A stretch of 19,297 bases of DNA from Sphingobacteriia bacterium (GTDB lineage Bacteria; Bacteroidota; Bacteroidia; NS11-12g; UBA955): contig JAGKXC010000040.1 in NCBI GenBank assembly GCA_021151535.1, positions 1 to 19,297 of the forward strand. The letters run 5' to 3'. The notes under the pieces were generated by a model. That model did no database searches. It was not told where the DNA came from and saw nothing but the letters and a program-made list of their open reading frames with translations. The position numbers were made by a program, and so were the translations under genes. The stretch's first letter is position 1. The number at the start of each line of letters is the position of its first letter. Of this stretch, positions 6,227-13,711 are shown piece by piece.

Positions 6227-8605
6227 ATGCGCATCCGTGATTTTGCGATTTTTTTCATCGCCCTATTAACCATAAAACTTCAATCGCAACAGCTACAAAC
6301 ATCGCATTATTCGCGTTACAGCTCCAGCACTGCCATGTTAATTGGATTCGAAAATACATCAATTTCGGGCGATGAATGGTTAAGTAAAAATAAACTGTTT
6401 CCCACCTTCGATGGATTTTACCATGCTTGGGCTGTAGTTGCCACCGATTCTTTGAAGGATTTTTTGATTGATTGTAACATTCATCATGTAGAAGTTGTGA
6501 ATGAAACTGAAAATCTTCCAGTATTTAATAGTAGGGAAGTTGAATTCGGACAATTATTTCACATTAGATTCAAGCCTGAATCTTTTAAAAACGTATTGAT
6601 TTTAAGCGGTTTATCCTATTTGGATGTTGCATCTAGGGTAAATTCACCTAGATTTTTAAACGACACCAGTAGAATACTTTCAAAAGTAAACATAGTTGAA
6701 AATGGGCGTCTAAATGGTTATCAAAATAACTACACTGGAAAGGGCGTAATGGTTGGTATAGTTGATATTGGTTTTCAAACAGACCATCCAACTTTTTTTG
6801 ACAAAAACGGTTCTAATTATAGGGTGAAACGTTTTTGGAACCAACAAAACAATAGTGGAAACAAGCCCAATGGTTTTAATTATGGTACAGAGTTTTCAGA
6901 TTCAACTTCCATTTTAAATACGATAGACGATGATGGTGCACATGGAACCCACGTAGCTGGAATTGCAGCTGGATCTGGATTCGCATCTGCAAATAACAAG
7001 TACAGAGGTATGGCTCCCGAAGCCGACCTATATTTTGTAGGTATTAAGTATGCCAATGATACTATCGCTGGATCCGCTTTAGGGGATTTTGTGGTTGCCA
7101 ACCCAACAATTATTGATGGTTATAAGTATTTGTTTTCTAAAGCTTCTGATAATCAACAGCCCTGTGTTACAAATTTGAGTTGGGGAATGCACACTGGGCC
7201 GCACGATGGTACCTCCCTGTTTGATCAGGCAGTAGATAAATTAGCTGGACCAGGCAAAATAATGGTGGGTGCAGCTGGTAATGAGGCCAATAACAGAATG
7301 CATATTGGAACAGATTTAAAAGGCGATACAATTCATTCTATCGCAATTGACCGATCAAGAAAAGACTTTAAAAATGAATCCGTTTATTTGGATGCTTGGG
7401 GCGAGTCAAATCATAATTTATTTATTCAGATTTCTTTGGTTGATACATTTGGGAACGTGTTAGTTTCTACAAAATGGAATAAAGCCGGAGATTGTAAAAA
7501 CTGTGGATTTTATAAGGAAACAGTAAAAAATGGATCGGATACACTTTCAGTTGTTTGGTCTGAACAAATCTATTTTGCGAATAACAAACCTAATTTGTTA
7601 ATGTTAATTAACAATTTTAATAGCAAAAAAAATTATATCCGTGTGAGTGTAACCTCTGATGCCGGATTCCATATGTGGAATTCAGGTCAAGTTTATAGAT
7701 GGACATCCGGTGGATTTTGGCAAGGTCATAACGACCAATCATTTGGAAGTAAATACATTTCTGGATCAAGAGAATTTACCGTAGGTGAAAACGGAGGTTC
7801 CGGAAGTAATACTTTAACTGCAGGTGCTTATGTTGCTAGAAATCAATGGTATAACTTTCAAGGTAATCTAATTGATCAAAGTTGGTATGCGGCGGGTGAT
7901 ATCGCAAGTTTTAGTAGCAGAGGCCCATTACCAAGTGCATCGGGTAACTTTCAAAGCACAAGACAAAAACCAGATATCATAGCACCAGGTCAGAACATTG
8001 CTTCTGCTTTACACAATAGACAACTCGCACCATGGCTAGATAATCAAATTGTTAGTAAATCAACTTTCAGGGGCAAAGATCAATATTATGTACTTTTTTC
8101 TGGTACTTCAATGGCCTCTCCACATGTGTGTGGTGTGGTAGCCTTGTATCTACAAGCCAATCCAAACCTTTCGCCATTTGAAATTAAAAACTTATGGAGG
8201 GTTTATCACCAACGTGATAACTATACAGGAAATGACAGTAACTCAAATGCGGGTTATGGGAAAATTGAAGCAGCTGATTGTATAACCTTCTTAGAGAAAT
8301 TTTTACAAATTGACTTTCAGAGCCATAGTGAACTGACCGCTAAGTTTTATTTCGACAACAAATCGCATGAAATATTTACGATCTTAAATGGCGATGTTTT
8401 GAATAATAAAGAGGATTGGATATTGCAAATAACTGATGTTACAGGTAAGACTTACCAATCTCAGCTATCTAAACGTGGAAATATCAATAACGAAATATTG
8501 AATTGGTCATTACCGGATATTTCAAATGGGGTGTACTTTTTAAAACTTTACAATCCCGTTTCATTGCAATTTTACGCAGGAAAAATATTAATAAACAATC
8601 AATAA
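6227..8605 (+). CDS. Secreted subtilisin-family (S8) serine protease with T9SS sorting domain
   Basis: This is a 792-residue extracellular endopeptidase. A short Sec signal peptide (MRIRDFAIFFIALLTIK) is followed by a propeptide-like region to about residue 155. The catalytic domain shows D180 (GIVDIGFQTDHP), H239 (DGAHGTHVAGIAAG), oxyanion N352 (GAAGNEANN) and S628 (FSGTSMASPHVCG). The roughly 275-residue N-to-S interval is far longer than in simple subtilisins and implies an inserted beta-rich domain (about 365-560). Residues ~710-792 resemble a type A T9SS C-terminal domain (ITDVTGKTYQSQ, LPDISNGVYFLKLYN, then GKILINNQ), which would direct outer-membrane translocation and cell-surface attachment or release. 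The frame continues upstream to 6035 inside tcdA, but the signal peptide and the promoter box fix the start at 6227. Substrate unknown. Confidence 0.92.
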   Translation: MRIRDFAIFFIALLTIKLQSQQLQTSHYSRYSSSTAMLIGFENTSISGDEWLSKNKLFPTFDGFYHAWAVVATDSLKDFLIDCNIHHVEVVNETENLPVFNSREVEFGQLFHIRFKPESFKNVLILSGLSYLDVASRVNSPRFLNDTSRILSKVNIVENGRLNGYQNNYTGKGVMVGIVDIGFQTDHPTFFDKNGSNYRVKRFWNQQNNSGNKPNGFNYGTEFSDSTSILNTIDDDGAHGTHVAGIAAGSGFASANNKYRGMAPEADLYFVGIKYANDTIAGSALGDFVVANPTIIDGYKYLFSKASDNQQPCVTNLSWGMHTGPHDGTSLFDQAVDKLAGPGKIMVGAAGNEANNRMHIGTDLKGDTIHSIAIDRSRKDFKNESVYLDAWGESNHNLFIQISLVDTFGNVLVSTKWNKAGDCKNCGFYKETVKNGSDTLSVVWSEQIYFANNKPNLLMLINNFNSKKNYIRVSVTSDAGFHMWNSGQVYRWTSGGFWQGHNDQSFGSKYISGSREFTVGENGGSGSNTLTAGAYVARNQWYNFQGNLIDQSWYAAGDIASFSSRGPLPSASGNFQSTRQKPDIIAPGQNIASALHNRQLAPWLDNQIVSKSTFRGKDQYYVLFSGTSMASPHVCGVVALYLQANPNLSPFEIKNLWRVYHQRDNYTGNDSNSNAGYGKIEAADCITFLEKFLQIDFQSHSELTAKFYFDNKSHEIFTILNGDVLNNKEDWILQITDVTGKTYQSQLSKRGNINNEILNWSLPDISNGVYFLKLYNPVSLQFYAGKILINNQ

Positions 8606-8611
8606 TACTTT

Positions 8612-9559
8612 TTAATTCGAGGATTTATAGTCTAAATAAGATTGAACATGCCTGTTTTTTTTCTGATCATATATATCAGGAATTGTAACCATGATACCGG
8701 TTTCTTCAACATCACCAAAATGATGATTAATTGATGTACCAAAGGTTTTCATTGTAGGACTTAAATTCATGTATGCGTTGAACAAAGGTGGTATATTCTC
8801 GCCCAAATCTCTTACTTTTTGAGTAAGTAGCTTATGGCCTTCTTTGAAGTCTAAATTCTTAATTTCTTCTATAAAATCAGTACAATCAAATTGAAAATGA
8901 ATAGGCGATGGGATAGTAACTAGACTCTCACTGTCTGGGAAATAATGTTTCATAAAACTCAGAATTAAATCCCTTGCTTCTACATTAAAATCTGTATACA
9001 TGGTAATTTTCCCAAAGAAATATTTCATTTCAGGATTATCAACCACCAATGCTCCTAAACCATCCCATAAATTATCAAGTGAAAAAATTCCTTTTCTAGA
9101 ATCCATACTAGGCTGAAATGCAGGTTGAACAAAGCTTCTGCCTAATTCGATGGAATAGGGGAAATATTTTTCTTTTAATTCAGTAGAATATTCGAAAATT
9201 TCTTTGGTTGAAAGATGGAAATCGCCGTGATCATCTTTAACATCTCTGCACAAAACGAAGCGATACCCGCCAACGATTTCTTGTTCTTCCGGATTCCAAA
9301 CAATTAATTGTTTGTAAGCAAATTTTCCAGAATCGAATTCGTCAACATCAATTTCTTTACCTGTTCCACCACCTGCCATTCTGAAACTTAATTCACGCAA
9401 ACGACCTACTTCTAACATTAAGTTAGGTTTATCATCACCTTTGAATATATAAATCTCATTATTGGCGTTGTTTGTGGGCCTTACAAATATTTCAGATGTA
9501 AGCTCATTTGCCAGAATTTCTTTAGGTATGGGTTTGATTATGTCTTGTTCAAATGCCAT
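8612..9559 (-). CDS. glsB: GNAT-fold amino acid N-acyltransferase, GlsB/OlsB-like
   Basis: The 315-residue protein belongs to the OlsB/'hemolysin' GNAT group (Acetyltransf_5 type), which transfers a 3-hydroxy fatty acid from acyl carrier protein to the amino group of an amino acid, the first step of ornithine- or glycine-lipid synthesis. Family features are NEIYIFKGDDKPNLMLEVGR, LRELSFRMAGGGTGKEID, the strand YKQLIVWNPEEQEIVGGYR, and IELGRSFVQPAFQP. The AGGGTGKEID form is what I associate with Bacteroidota GlsB. It follows the O-acyltransferase gene by 43 bases on the same strand, the pairing known for GlsB/GlsA in Bacteroides thetaiotaomicron. Which amino acid is acylated (glycine, ornithine or a dipeptide) cannot be read here. 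It ends 6 bp from the convergent protease gene. Confidence 0.83.
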   Translation of the reverse strand: MAFEQDIIKPIPKEILANELTSEIFVRPTNNANNEIYIFKGDDKPNLMLEVGRLRELSFRMAGGGTGKEIDVDEFDSGKFAYKQLIVWNPEEQEIVGGYRFVLCRDVKDDHGDFHLSTKEIFEYSTELKEKYFPYSIELGRSFVQPAFQPSMDSRKGIFSLDNLWDGLGALVVDNPEMKYFFGKITMYTDFNVEARDLILSFMKHYFPDSESLVTIPSPIHFQFDCTDFIEEIKNLDFKEGHKLLTQKVRDLGENIPPLFNAYMNLSPTMKTFGTSINHHFGDVEETGIMVTIPDIYDQKKNRHVQSYLDYKSSN

Positions 9560-9602
9560 CAGCTTGTAAATTTAATACAATCTGTTGAAAGAGAAAAATA
9601 TA

Positions 9603-10439
9603 CTACAAGTTAAAGGTTGCTTGTGCGTTAGATTCTAACATATAAACATGTTCTTTAATTAGGTTGGCAATTTTTTGTGCTTGATTGCGTTTAACTCCAT
9701 CTAAATAAATGGGCTTTCCAATAATTATTTGAACTTTTTTACCTTGTTGAATAAACATTTCATTGGGAAGCATCATCATTTCTAAATTAAACTTCAAACC
9801 TAGCCATTTTCTAAAATTAGCCATGCGGTAAAAGGCTTTAGAGTTCGATCCATCCACATAAAGAGGAATGATTGGAATATTATTCTCAATCGATTTACTC
9901 ACAAAACTCTTTTGCCAATCAAGATCAACGATTTTTCCATTAATTTTCCTTGAACACAATCCGGCAGGAAAGACTTGGATAATTGCGCCTGAGGCATAAA
10001 TTGCATCAATTCTTGCTAAACTTTCTTTTGTTGATCGCCCTAACTTATTTACGCCTGTAAAAATTCCGCTTAATTGAGGAACATGGGTAAGTATACTGTT
10101 AACTATTACTTTGATATCGGGCCTTACTTTAGCTACTTCTTGAATAATGCACATTCCGTCTAAACCACCCATGGGGTGATTGCTAGCTAAAATTGCTCCT
10201 CCCTGTAAAGGAATGTTTTCAAGGCCATGTACCTCAACATTCACTCCCATAGCACTTAATACACAACCAATGAATTTGTCATCACGTTCCTCTTTATGGT
10301 CGCGAAAAATCTTATTTAATTCATGAATTCGAAAGTAATTCTCCAACTTTCGAACAATGAATTTAGGAATCCATTTGCTTCCATTAGGAAGATTCTTTTT
10401 TAAGATTTCTGGTAAGTTTATTTGAAGAGCCTCTGACAT
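9603..10439 (-). CDS. glsA: Lysophospholipid-type O-acyltransferase, GlsA/OlsA-like
   Basis: The 278-residue PlsC-family (LPLAT) acyltransferase would add the second fatty acid to the 3-hydroxyl of a lyso-aminolipid made by the neighbouring GNAT enzyme. The catalytic motif is NHPMGGLDG (H88 to D94), which has five residues between His and Asp instead of the usual four. This NHPxGGLDG form is typical of the COG0204 branch paired with OlsB-like enzymes. Later blocks FPAGLCSRK (acyl/phosphate contact), IPIIPLYVDGSNS and the basic KKVQIIIGKPIYLDG follow in the family order. No strong transmembrane segment is seen, suggesting peripheral binding to the inner membrane. Gaps are 28 bases after the phosphohexomutase and 43 before the GNAT gene, consistent with one operon. 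Confidence 0.82.
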   Translation of the reverse strand: MSEALQINLPEILKKNLPNGSKWIPKFIVRKLENYFRIHELNKIFRDHKEERDDKFIGCVLSAMGVNVEVHGLENIPLQGGAILASNHPMGGLDGMCIIQEVAKVRPDIKVIVNSILTHVPQLSGIFTGVNKLGRSTKESLARIDAIYASGAIIQVFPAGLCSRKINGKIVDLDWQKSFVSKSIENNIPIIPLYVDGSNSKAFYRMANFRKWLGLKFNLEMMMLPNEMFIQQGKKVQIIIGKPIYLDGVKRNQAQKIANLIKEHVYMLESNAQATFNL

Positions 10440-10467
10440 GGATTCCTAAAGTATTGAATGAACTAAA

Positions 10468-11874
10468 TTAGGGATTAAGTATTGTGTTTTTACAAGCGTC
10501 TAATATCGCAAATGATGCTGCAGATGAATTTGCTTCCGAATAAACCCTTAAAACGGGTTCAGTTCCACTGGGTCGTATCATAACCCAACTTCCATCAGAC
10601 AAGCGAAATTTATATCCATCTGTATCCTCAATAGATGTAACTGTATATTGTCCAAAATTCTTGTAAAATCCTGATTTGCAATTATGTACGATTTCTTTCT
10701 TCAACTTGTTGTCTAAGTGAAGATCATATCTTTCAACCGCGAAACTTCCAACCTTGGCATAAATATCTTGAATCAACTGAGAAACAGTCTTACCGGTCTT
10801 CGCCATATATTCCATCAAAACTAATCCCATCCAAACACCATCGCGCTCGGGGATATGGCCTTTAATGGCAATACCACCGCTCTCTTCGGCACCAATTAAT
10901 ACGTCATCAGTAACCATATATTCACAAATGTATTTGAATCCAATTTTTGTAGTGATTGATTCTAGTCCCTTTAAATCACAAAGTGCCTGAACTTTATCAC
11001 TTACACTGAAGCTTTTAACAACTTTCCCTGAATAACCTTTAAATTCTGTTAGATATTCAATCAATAACAAAATCAAATGATGGCTATCTACAAAGTTTCC
11101 ATTTTCATCAAAAAATCCAATTCGATCGGCATCACCATCAGTTGCCAAACCACATTTGTAACTGTCATTACTGGCGATTAGCGGACCAATTTCAGGTAAA
11201 TTCTTCAAAATTGGCTCTGGTGCACGACCTTTAAATCCAGGATTGTAATGGCCATGTAAAATCTCCGCATCGGGCAAAAGTTTCTTTACAATTCGCTGAC
11301 CAGCACCATACATTGCATCATAGACCAAACCAGAAGATACGCTTTCCAATGCAGCCATGTCAAAACTCTTTCTTGCATGTTCTTCATACATCGCTTCCAT
11401 GTCAAGAAATGAAATCATACCAGCATCTACATATTGATCAAAATCCAACTTTGGCAAAACCTCTTCATTTTTAATCATAGCTTCTACCTTGCTAACCTCT
11501 GATGGTATAGCAGGTCCGCCGTAGTTGGCTTTAATTTTATAGCCATTATACGATGGAGGGTTATGTGATGCTGTAATGATTATTCCAGCACCTGCATTTA
11601 ACTTGTTTGCTGCCAAAGAAATCATGGGCGTAGAAACGAAACCTGTTGAAATAGATACACGGATTCCTAAATCTGCCATTTGCATAGCAGTTTCTTTGGC
11701 AAACATTTCGCCGCCAAAACGACAATCATATCCAACAACACAAGTTTTTTGAAGTTCAGCTGTCTGATTAATCCACTGTGCAGTAGCTTCAGCAACACGT
11801 CTTACATTAGTAACCGTAAAATCTCTGGCGATAATTTCTCTCCAACCGTCTGTTCCGAATTTTATTTGATACAT
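10468..11874 (-). CDS. Phosphoglucomutase/phosphomannomutase (alpha-D-phosphohexomutase)
   Basis: The 468-residue enzyme interconverts hexose 1- and 6-phosphates, feeding nucleotide sugars for envelope polysaccharides. All four signature regions are present: FGTDGWR at the N-terminus; the phosphoserine loop TASHNPPSYNG (S103); the metal loop DGDADR (about D246-D250); the sugar loop GAEESGGIAIKGHIPERDG; and the phosphate-binding RPSGTEPVLRVY near the C-terminus. Substrate preference (glucose, mannose or glucosamine) cannot be decided by eye. The start is ATG at 11874 (MYQIKFGTDGWR); an in-frame TTG four codons upstream is possible but unnecessary. A promoter-like element with an inverted repeat precedes it, and two lipid acyltransferase genes follow closely on the same strand. 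Confidence 0.93.
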   Translation of the reverse strand: MYQIKFGTDGWREIIARDFTVTNVRRVAEATAQWINQTAELQKTCVVGYDCRFGGEMFAKETAMQMADLGIRVSISTGFVSTPMISLAANKLNAGAGIIITASHNPPSYNGYKIKANYGGPAIPSEVSKVEAMIKNEEVLPKLDFDQYVDAGMISFLDMEAMYEEHARKSFDMAALESVSSGLVYDAMYGAGQRIVKKLLPDAEILHGHYNPGFKGRAPEPILKNLPEIGPLIASNDSYKCGLATDGDADRIGFFDENGNFVDSHHLILLLIEYLTEFKGYSGKVVKSFSVSDKVQALCDLKGLESITTKIGFKYICEYMVTDDVLIGAEESGGIAIKGHIPERDGVWMGLVLMEYMAKTGKTVSQLIQDIYAKVGSFAVERYDLHLDNKLKKEIVHNCKSGFYKNFGQYTVTSIEDTDGYKFRLSDGSWVMIRPSGTEPVLRVYSEANSSAASFAILDACKNTILNP

Positions 11875-11883
11875 AATTAATTG

Positions 11884-11914
11884 CAAATTTTAAATAGTTC
11901 AAGAACATGTCAAA
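11884..11914 (-). promoter_or_regulatory. Candidate promoter of the phosphohexomutase/acyltransferase operon
   Basis: Read on the minus strand, TTTG (11914-11911) is followed 18 bases later by TAAAATTTG (11892-11884). This resembles a -33 TTTG / -7 TAnnTTTG pair, but with one extra base in the -7 spacer, so it is imperfect. It ends nine bases before the mutase ATG. The TTTG lies inside the inverted repeat described separately. Confidence 0.3.
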
Positions 11915-11921
11915 ACATGTT
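11904..11921. repeat. Inverted repeat upstream of the phosphohexomutase operon
   Basis: AACATG and CATGTT flank a six-base spacer (TCAAAA), and the right arm also sits in the 12-bp perfect palindrome AAAACATGTTTT (11912-11923). The sites cover the predicted -33 region, where a repressor could act. It could equally be a weak hairpin after the upstream acyl-CoA dehydrogenase gene, but on that strand no T-run follows. Confidence 0.35.
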
Positions 11922-11961
11922 TTTGATATTCTTAGTTTTTTTCTTTCTTACTTAGTGAGCA

Positions 11962-13200
11962 CTATATAAAAGCATTTTCGCCGGTAATTTCCATGCCCAA
12001 AATCAATAAGTGAATGTCATGCGTACCTTCGTAAGTCACTACGCTTTCCAAATTCATCATGTGGCGCATTATAGGAAATTCCCCAGTTATTCCCATCCCA
12101 CCCAACATTTGCCTAGCCTCTCTTGCTACATTTAGCGCAATTTCAACGTTATTTCTTTTTGCCATCGAAATTTGGGCAGGGGTAGCCAAGCCTTTATCCA
12201 TTAATTGCCCCAATCGCCATACCAACAGCTGTGCTTTGGTGATTTCAGTAATCATTTCGCTAAGTTTCTTTTGTTGTAATTGAAATCCGGCGATAGGTTT
12301 TCCAAACTGTTCGCGCTGTTTCGCATATCTCAATGCGGTATCATAACAATCCATGGCGGCACCCAAAGCACCCCAAGCTATACCAAAACGTGCAGAATTA
12401 AGACAAGTTAGTGGGCCTTTTAAGCCTTTAACACCAGGTAAAATATTCTCTTTGGGAACCTTAACATTGTCAAAAACCAACTCTCCAGTTGCACTAGCCC
12501 TCAAGCTCCATTTATTATGGGTTTCAGGAGTAGTAAAACCTTCAAACCCTCGCTCAACTATTAAACCGTGTACAACGCCTTCTTCGTTTTTCGCCCAAAC
12601 TACCGCTACATCTGCATAAGGAGCATTGCTAATCCACATTTTAGCACCGTTTAATAAGTAATAATCACCCTTATCCTCAAATTTGGTTACCATTCCACTT
12701 GGGTTTGATCCATGATCGGGCTCAGTTAATCCAAAGCATCCCAACCATTCACCTGAAGCCAATTTGGGCAGGTATTTTCTTCGCTGTTCTTCACTACCGA
12801 ATTTAAAAATTGGATACATAACCAATGAACCTTGAACAGATGCGGTAGATCGAATTCCGCTATCGCAACGTTCTAATTCTTGCATGATAATTCCGTAAGT
12901 TGTGTAATCCATTCCGCCACAACCATATTCAGCGGGCAACTGAGGTCCAAAAGCACCAATTTCTCCCAATTCTTTCACAATATGCTTCGGGAATGTTGAT
13001 TGTTGTGCAAAATGCTCAATGATTGGACTTAAATCCTTTTTTACCCAATCTCTCACAGATGATCGAATTAACTTTTGTTCTTCGGTTAATAAGTCATCAA
13101 TTTGATAAAAATCAGGTGCAGAATAACGATCTTTGGATTGATTTGCAGCTATTAATTCTTGCAACAATGCTTTTTCCTCTGGTGAAATTTCCAAATTCAT
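11962..13200 (-). CDS. Glutaryl-CoA dehydrogenase-like acyl-CoA dehydrogenase
   Basis: The 412-residue FAD enzyme closely matches glutaryl-CoA dehydrogenase, which oxidises and decarboxylates glutaryl-CoA to crotonyl-CoA in lysine/tryptophan catabolism and passes electrons to ETF. The catalytic base is E391 in VTYEGTHDIHLLILG. R117 and S121 in GIRSTASVQGSLVMYP correspond to the GCDH residues that bind the glutaryl carboxylate. GCFGLTEPDHGSNPSG (flavin/substrate), WISNAPYAD, LRASATGELVFD and ARQMLGGMGI follow in order. The first ~30 residues extend beyond the usual core. The substrate Arg/Ser pair favours GCDH over short-chain relatives, although a group-level call of acyl-CoA dehydrogenase is safer. 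It reads away from the FolB-like gene, with a TAAATTTG box 24 bases before the ATG. Confidence 0.88.
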   Translation of the reverse strand: MNLEISPEEKALLQELIAANQSKDRYSAPDFYQIDDLLTEEQKLIRSSVRDWVKKDLSPIIEHFAQQSTFPKHIVKELGEIGAFGPQLPAEYGCGGMDYTTYGIIMQELERCDSGIRSTASVQGSLVMYPIFKFGSEEQRRKYLPKLASGEWLGCFGLTEPDHGSNPSGMVTKFEDKGDYYLLNGAKMWISNAPYADVAVVWAKNEEGVVHGLIVERGFEGFTTPETHNKWSLRASATGELVFDNVKVPKENILPGVKGLKGPLTCLNSARFGIAWGALGAAMDCYDTALRYAKQREQFGKPIAGFQLQQKKLSEMITEITKAQLLVWRLGQLMDKGLATPAQISMAKRNNVEIALNVAREARQMLGGMGITGEFPIMRHMMNLESVVTYEGTHDIHLLILGMEITGENAFI

Positions 13201-13224
13201 GGCTTCTTACTTATGGTTATGCTA

Positions 13225-13232
13225 CAAATTTA
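13225..13232 (-). promoter_or_regulatory. Putative -7 element for the acyl-CoA dehydrogenase
   Basis: On the minus strand this reads TAAATTTG, an exact TAnnTTTG match, 24 bases before the ATG at 13200. It lies in the 78-bp divergent gap shared with the FolB-like gene. No -33 TTTG is seen, and no exact box was found for the FolB-like gene. Confidence 0.45.
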
Positions 13233-13278
13233 GTAATAATGGTTGTTTATCTATTTTTTTTACAAGAAGTTTGAAAGT

Positions 13279-13638
13279 ATGGTTGTTTTTATAGACAAAC
13301 TAAAAGTATTGTCGTCAGTTGGCTGGTATGTTGAAGAGCGAGAAATTGGCGTAGAATTGATTGTTTCAATTAGAATTGAATTGAATTCATCTGTTATTAG
13401 CGATGATTTAAATGATACAGTGGATTATGCTGAAATTGCAAGGCTTGCGGTGGAGATCTCTAAGCAACCAGTTCAATTGATAGAGACATATATTCACAAT
13501 TTGAAAACATCCATTTTAGAAAGATATGCAAAAACAAGAAGCATAAAGAGCATTTTTATCAAAATAGAAAAACCTCAAATATTTCAATCAAATTTACAAT
13601 ATGAGGGTGTTGGCATTGAAGCGTTGTATATCCTTTAA
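13279..13638 (+). CDS. Divergent dihydroneopterin aldolase (FolB-like) protein
   Basis: The 119-residue protein has the length and layout of FolB, a tunnel-fold enzyme that cleaves 7,8-dihydroneopterin in folate synthesis. Recognisable blocks are VEEREIGVE near residue 20, SDDLNDTVDYAEIARL at 41-56, QLIETYIHNL at 66-75, and the C-terminal YEGVGIEALYI. Against the S. aureus enzyme, the equivalents of its catalytic Glu (E20), Tyr (Y50) and second Glu (E69) are kept. The usual YHG of the N-terminal strand is SVG (13-15), and the catalytic lysine position falls on I96, between K95 and K98, in a gapless alignment. It could therefore be a diverged aldolase or a tunnel-fold paralogue. ATG at 13279 is chosen over a TTG 12 codons upstream because it fits the family N-terminus. 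It has no folate genes beside it. Confidence 0.72.
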   Translation: MVVFIDKLKVLSSVGWYVEEREIGVELIVSIRIELNSSVISDDLNDTVDYAEIARLAVEISKQPVQLIETYIHNLKTSILERYAKTRSIKSIFIKIEKPQIFQSNLQYEGVGIEALYIL

Positions 13639-13697
13639 TCATATTAATTTATCGATGAAAATAAATACAAATTCTATATCCTCCAAAAAGCAATGGT

Positions 13698-13705
13698 TAC
13701 CTTTG
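13698..13705 (+). promoter_or_regulatory. Putative -7 element for the TonB-dependent receptor
   Basis: TACCTTTG, an exact TAnnTTTG match and identical to the protease-gene box, ends six bases before ATG 13712. If active, it rules out the longer reading starting at 13655. No -33 TTTG is apparent. Confidence 0.42.
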
Positions 13706-13711
13706 CGCTTG

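Noticed and set aside
11875..11886. TTG start four codons upstream for the phosphohexomutase
   Set aside because: The ATG at 11874 directly precedes the conserved FGTDGWR region, so the TTG is not needed.
11900..11930. Intrinsic terminator after the acyl-CoA dehydrogenase gene
   Set aside because: The dyad has short arms and is not followed by a T-run on the minus strand; the T-run is on the other strand, where no gene ends.
12059..12619. Plus-strand open frames inside the acyl-CoA dehydrogenase gene
   Set aside because: They are antisense shadows of a strongly conserved enzyme and have low-complexity, Pro/Ala/Ser-rich translations with no family features.
13601..13711. Longer N-terminus of the TonB receptor overlapping the FolB-like gene
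   Set aside because: The start at 13601 lies inside the FolB-like gene. ATG 13655 remains possible, but ATG 13712 gives a standard signal peptide next to a promoter-like box.
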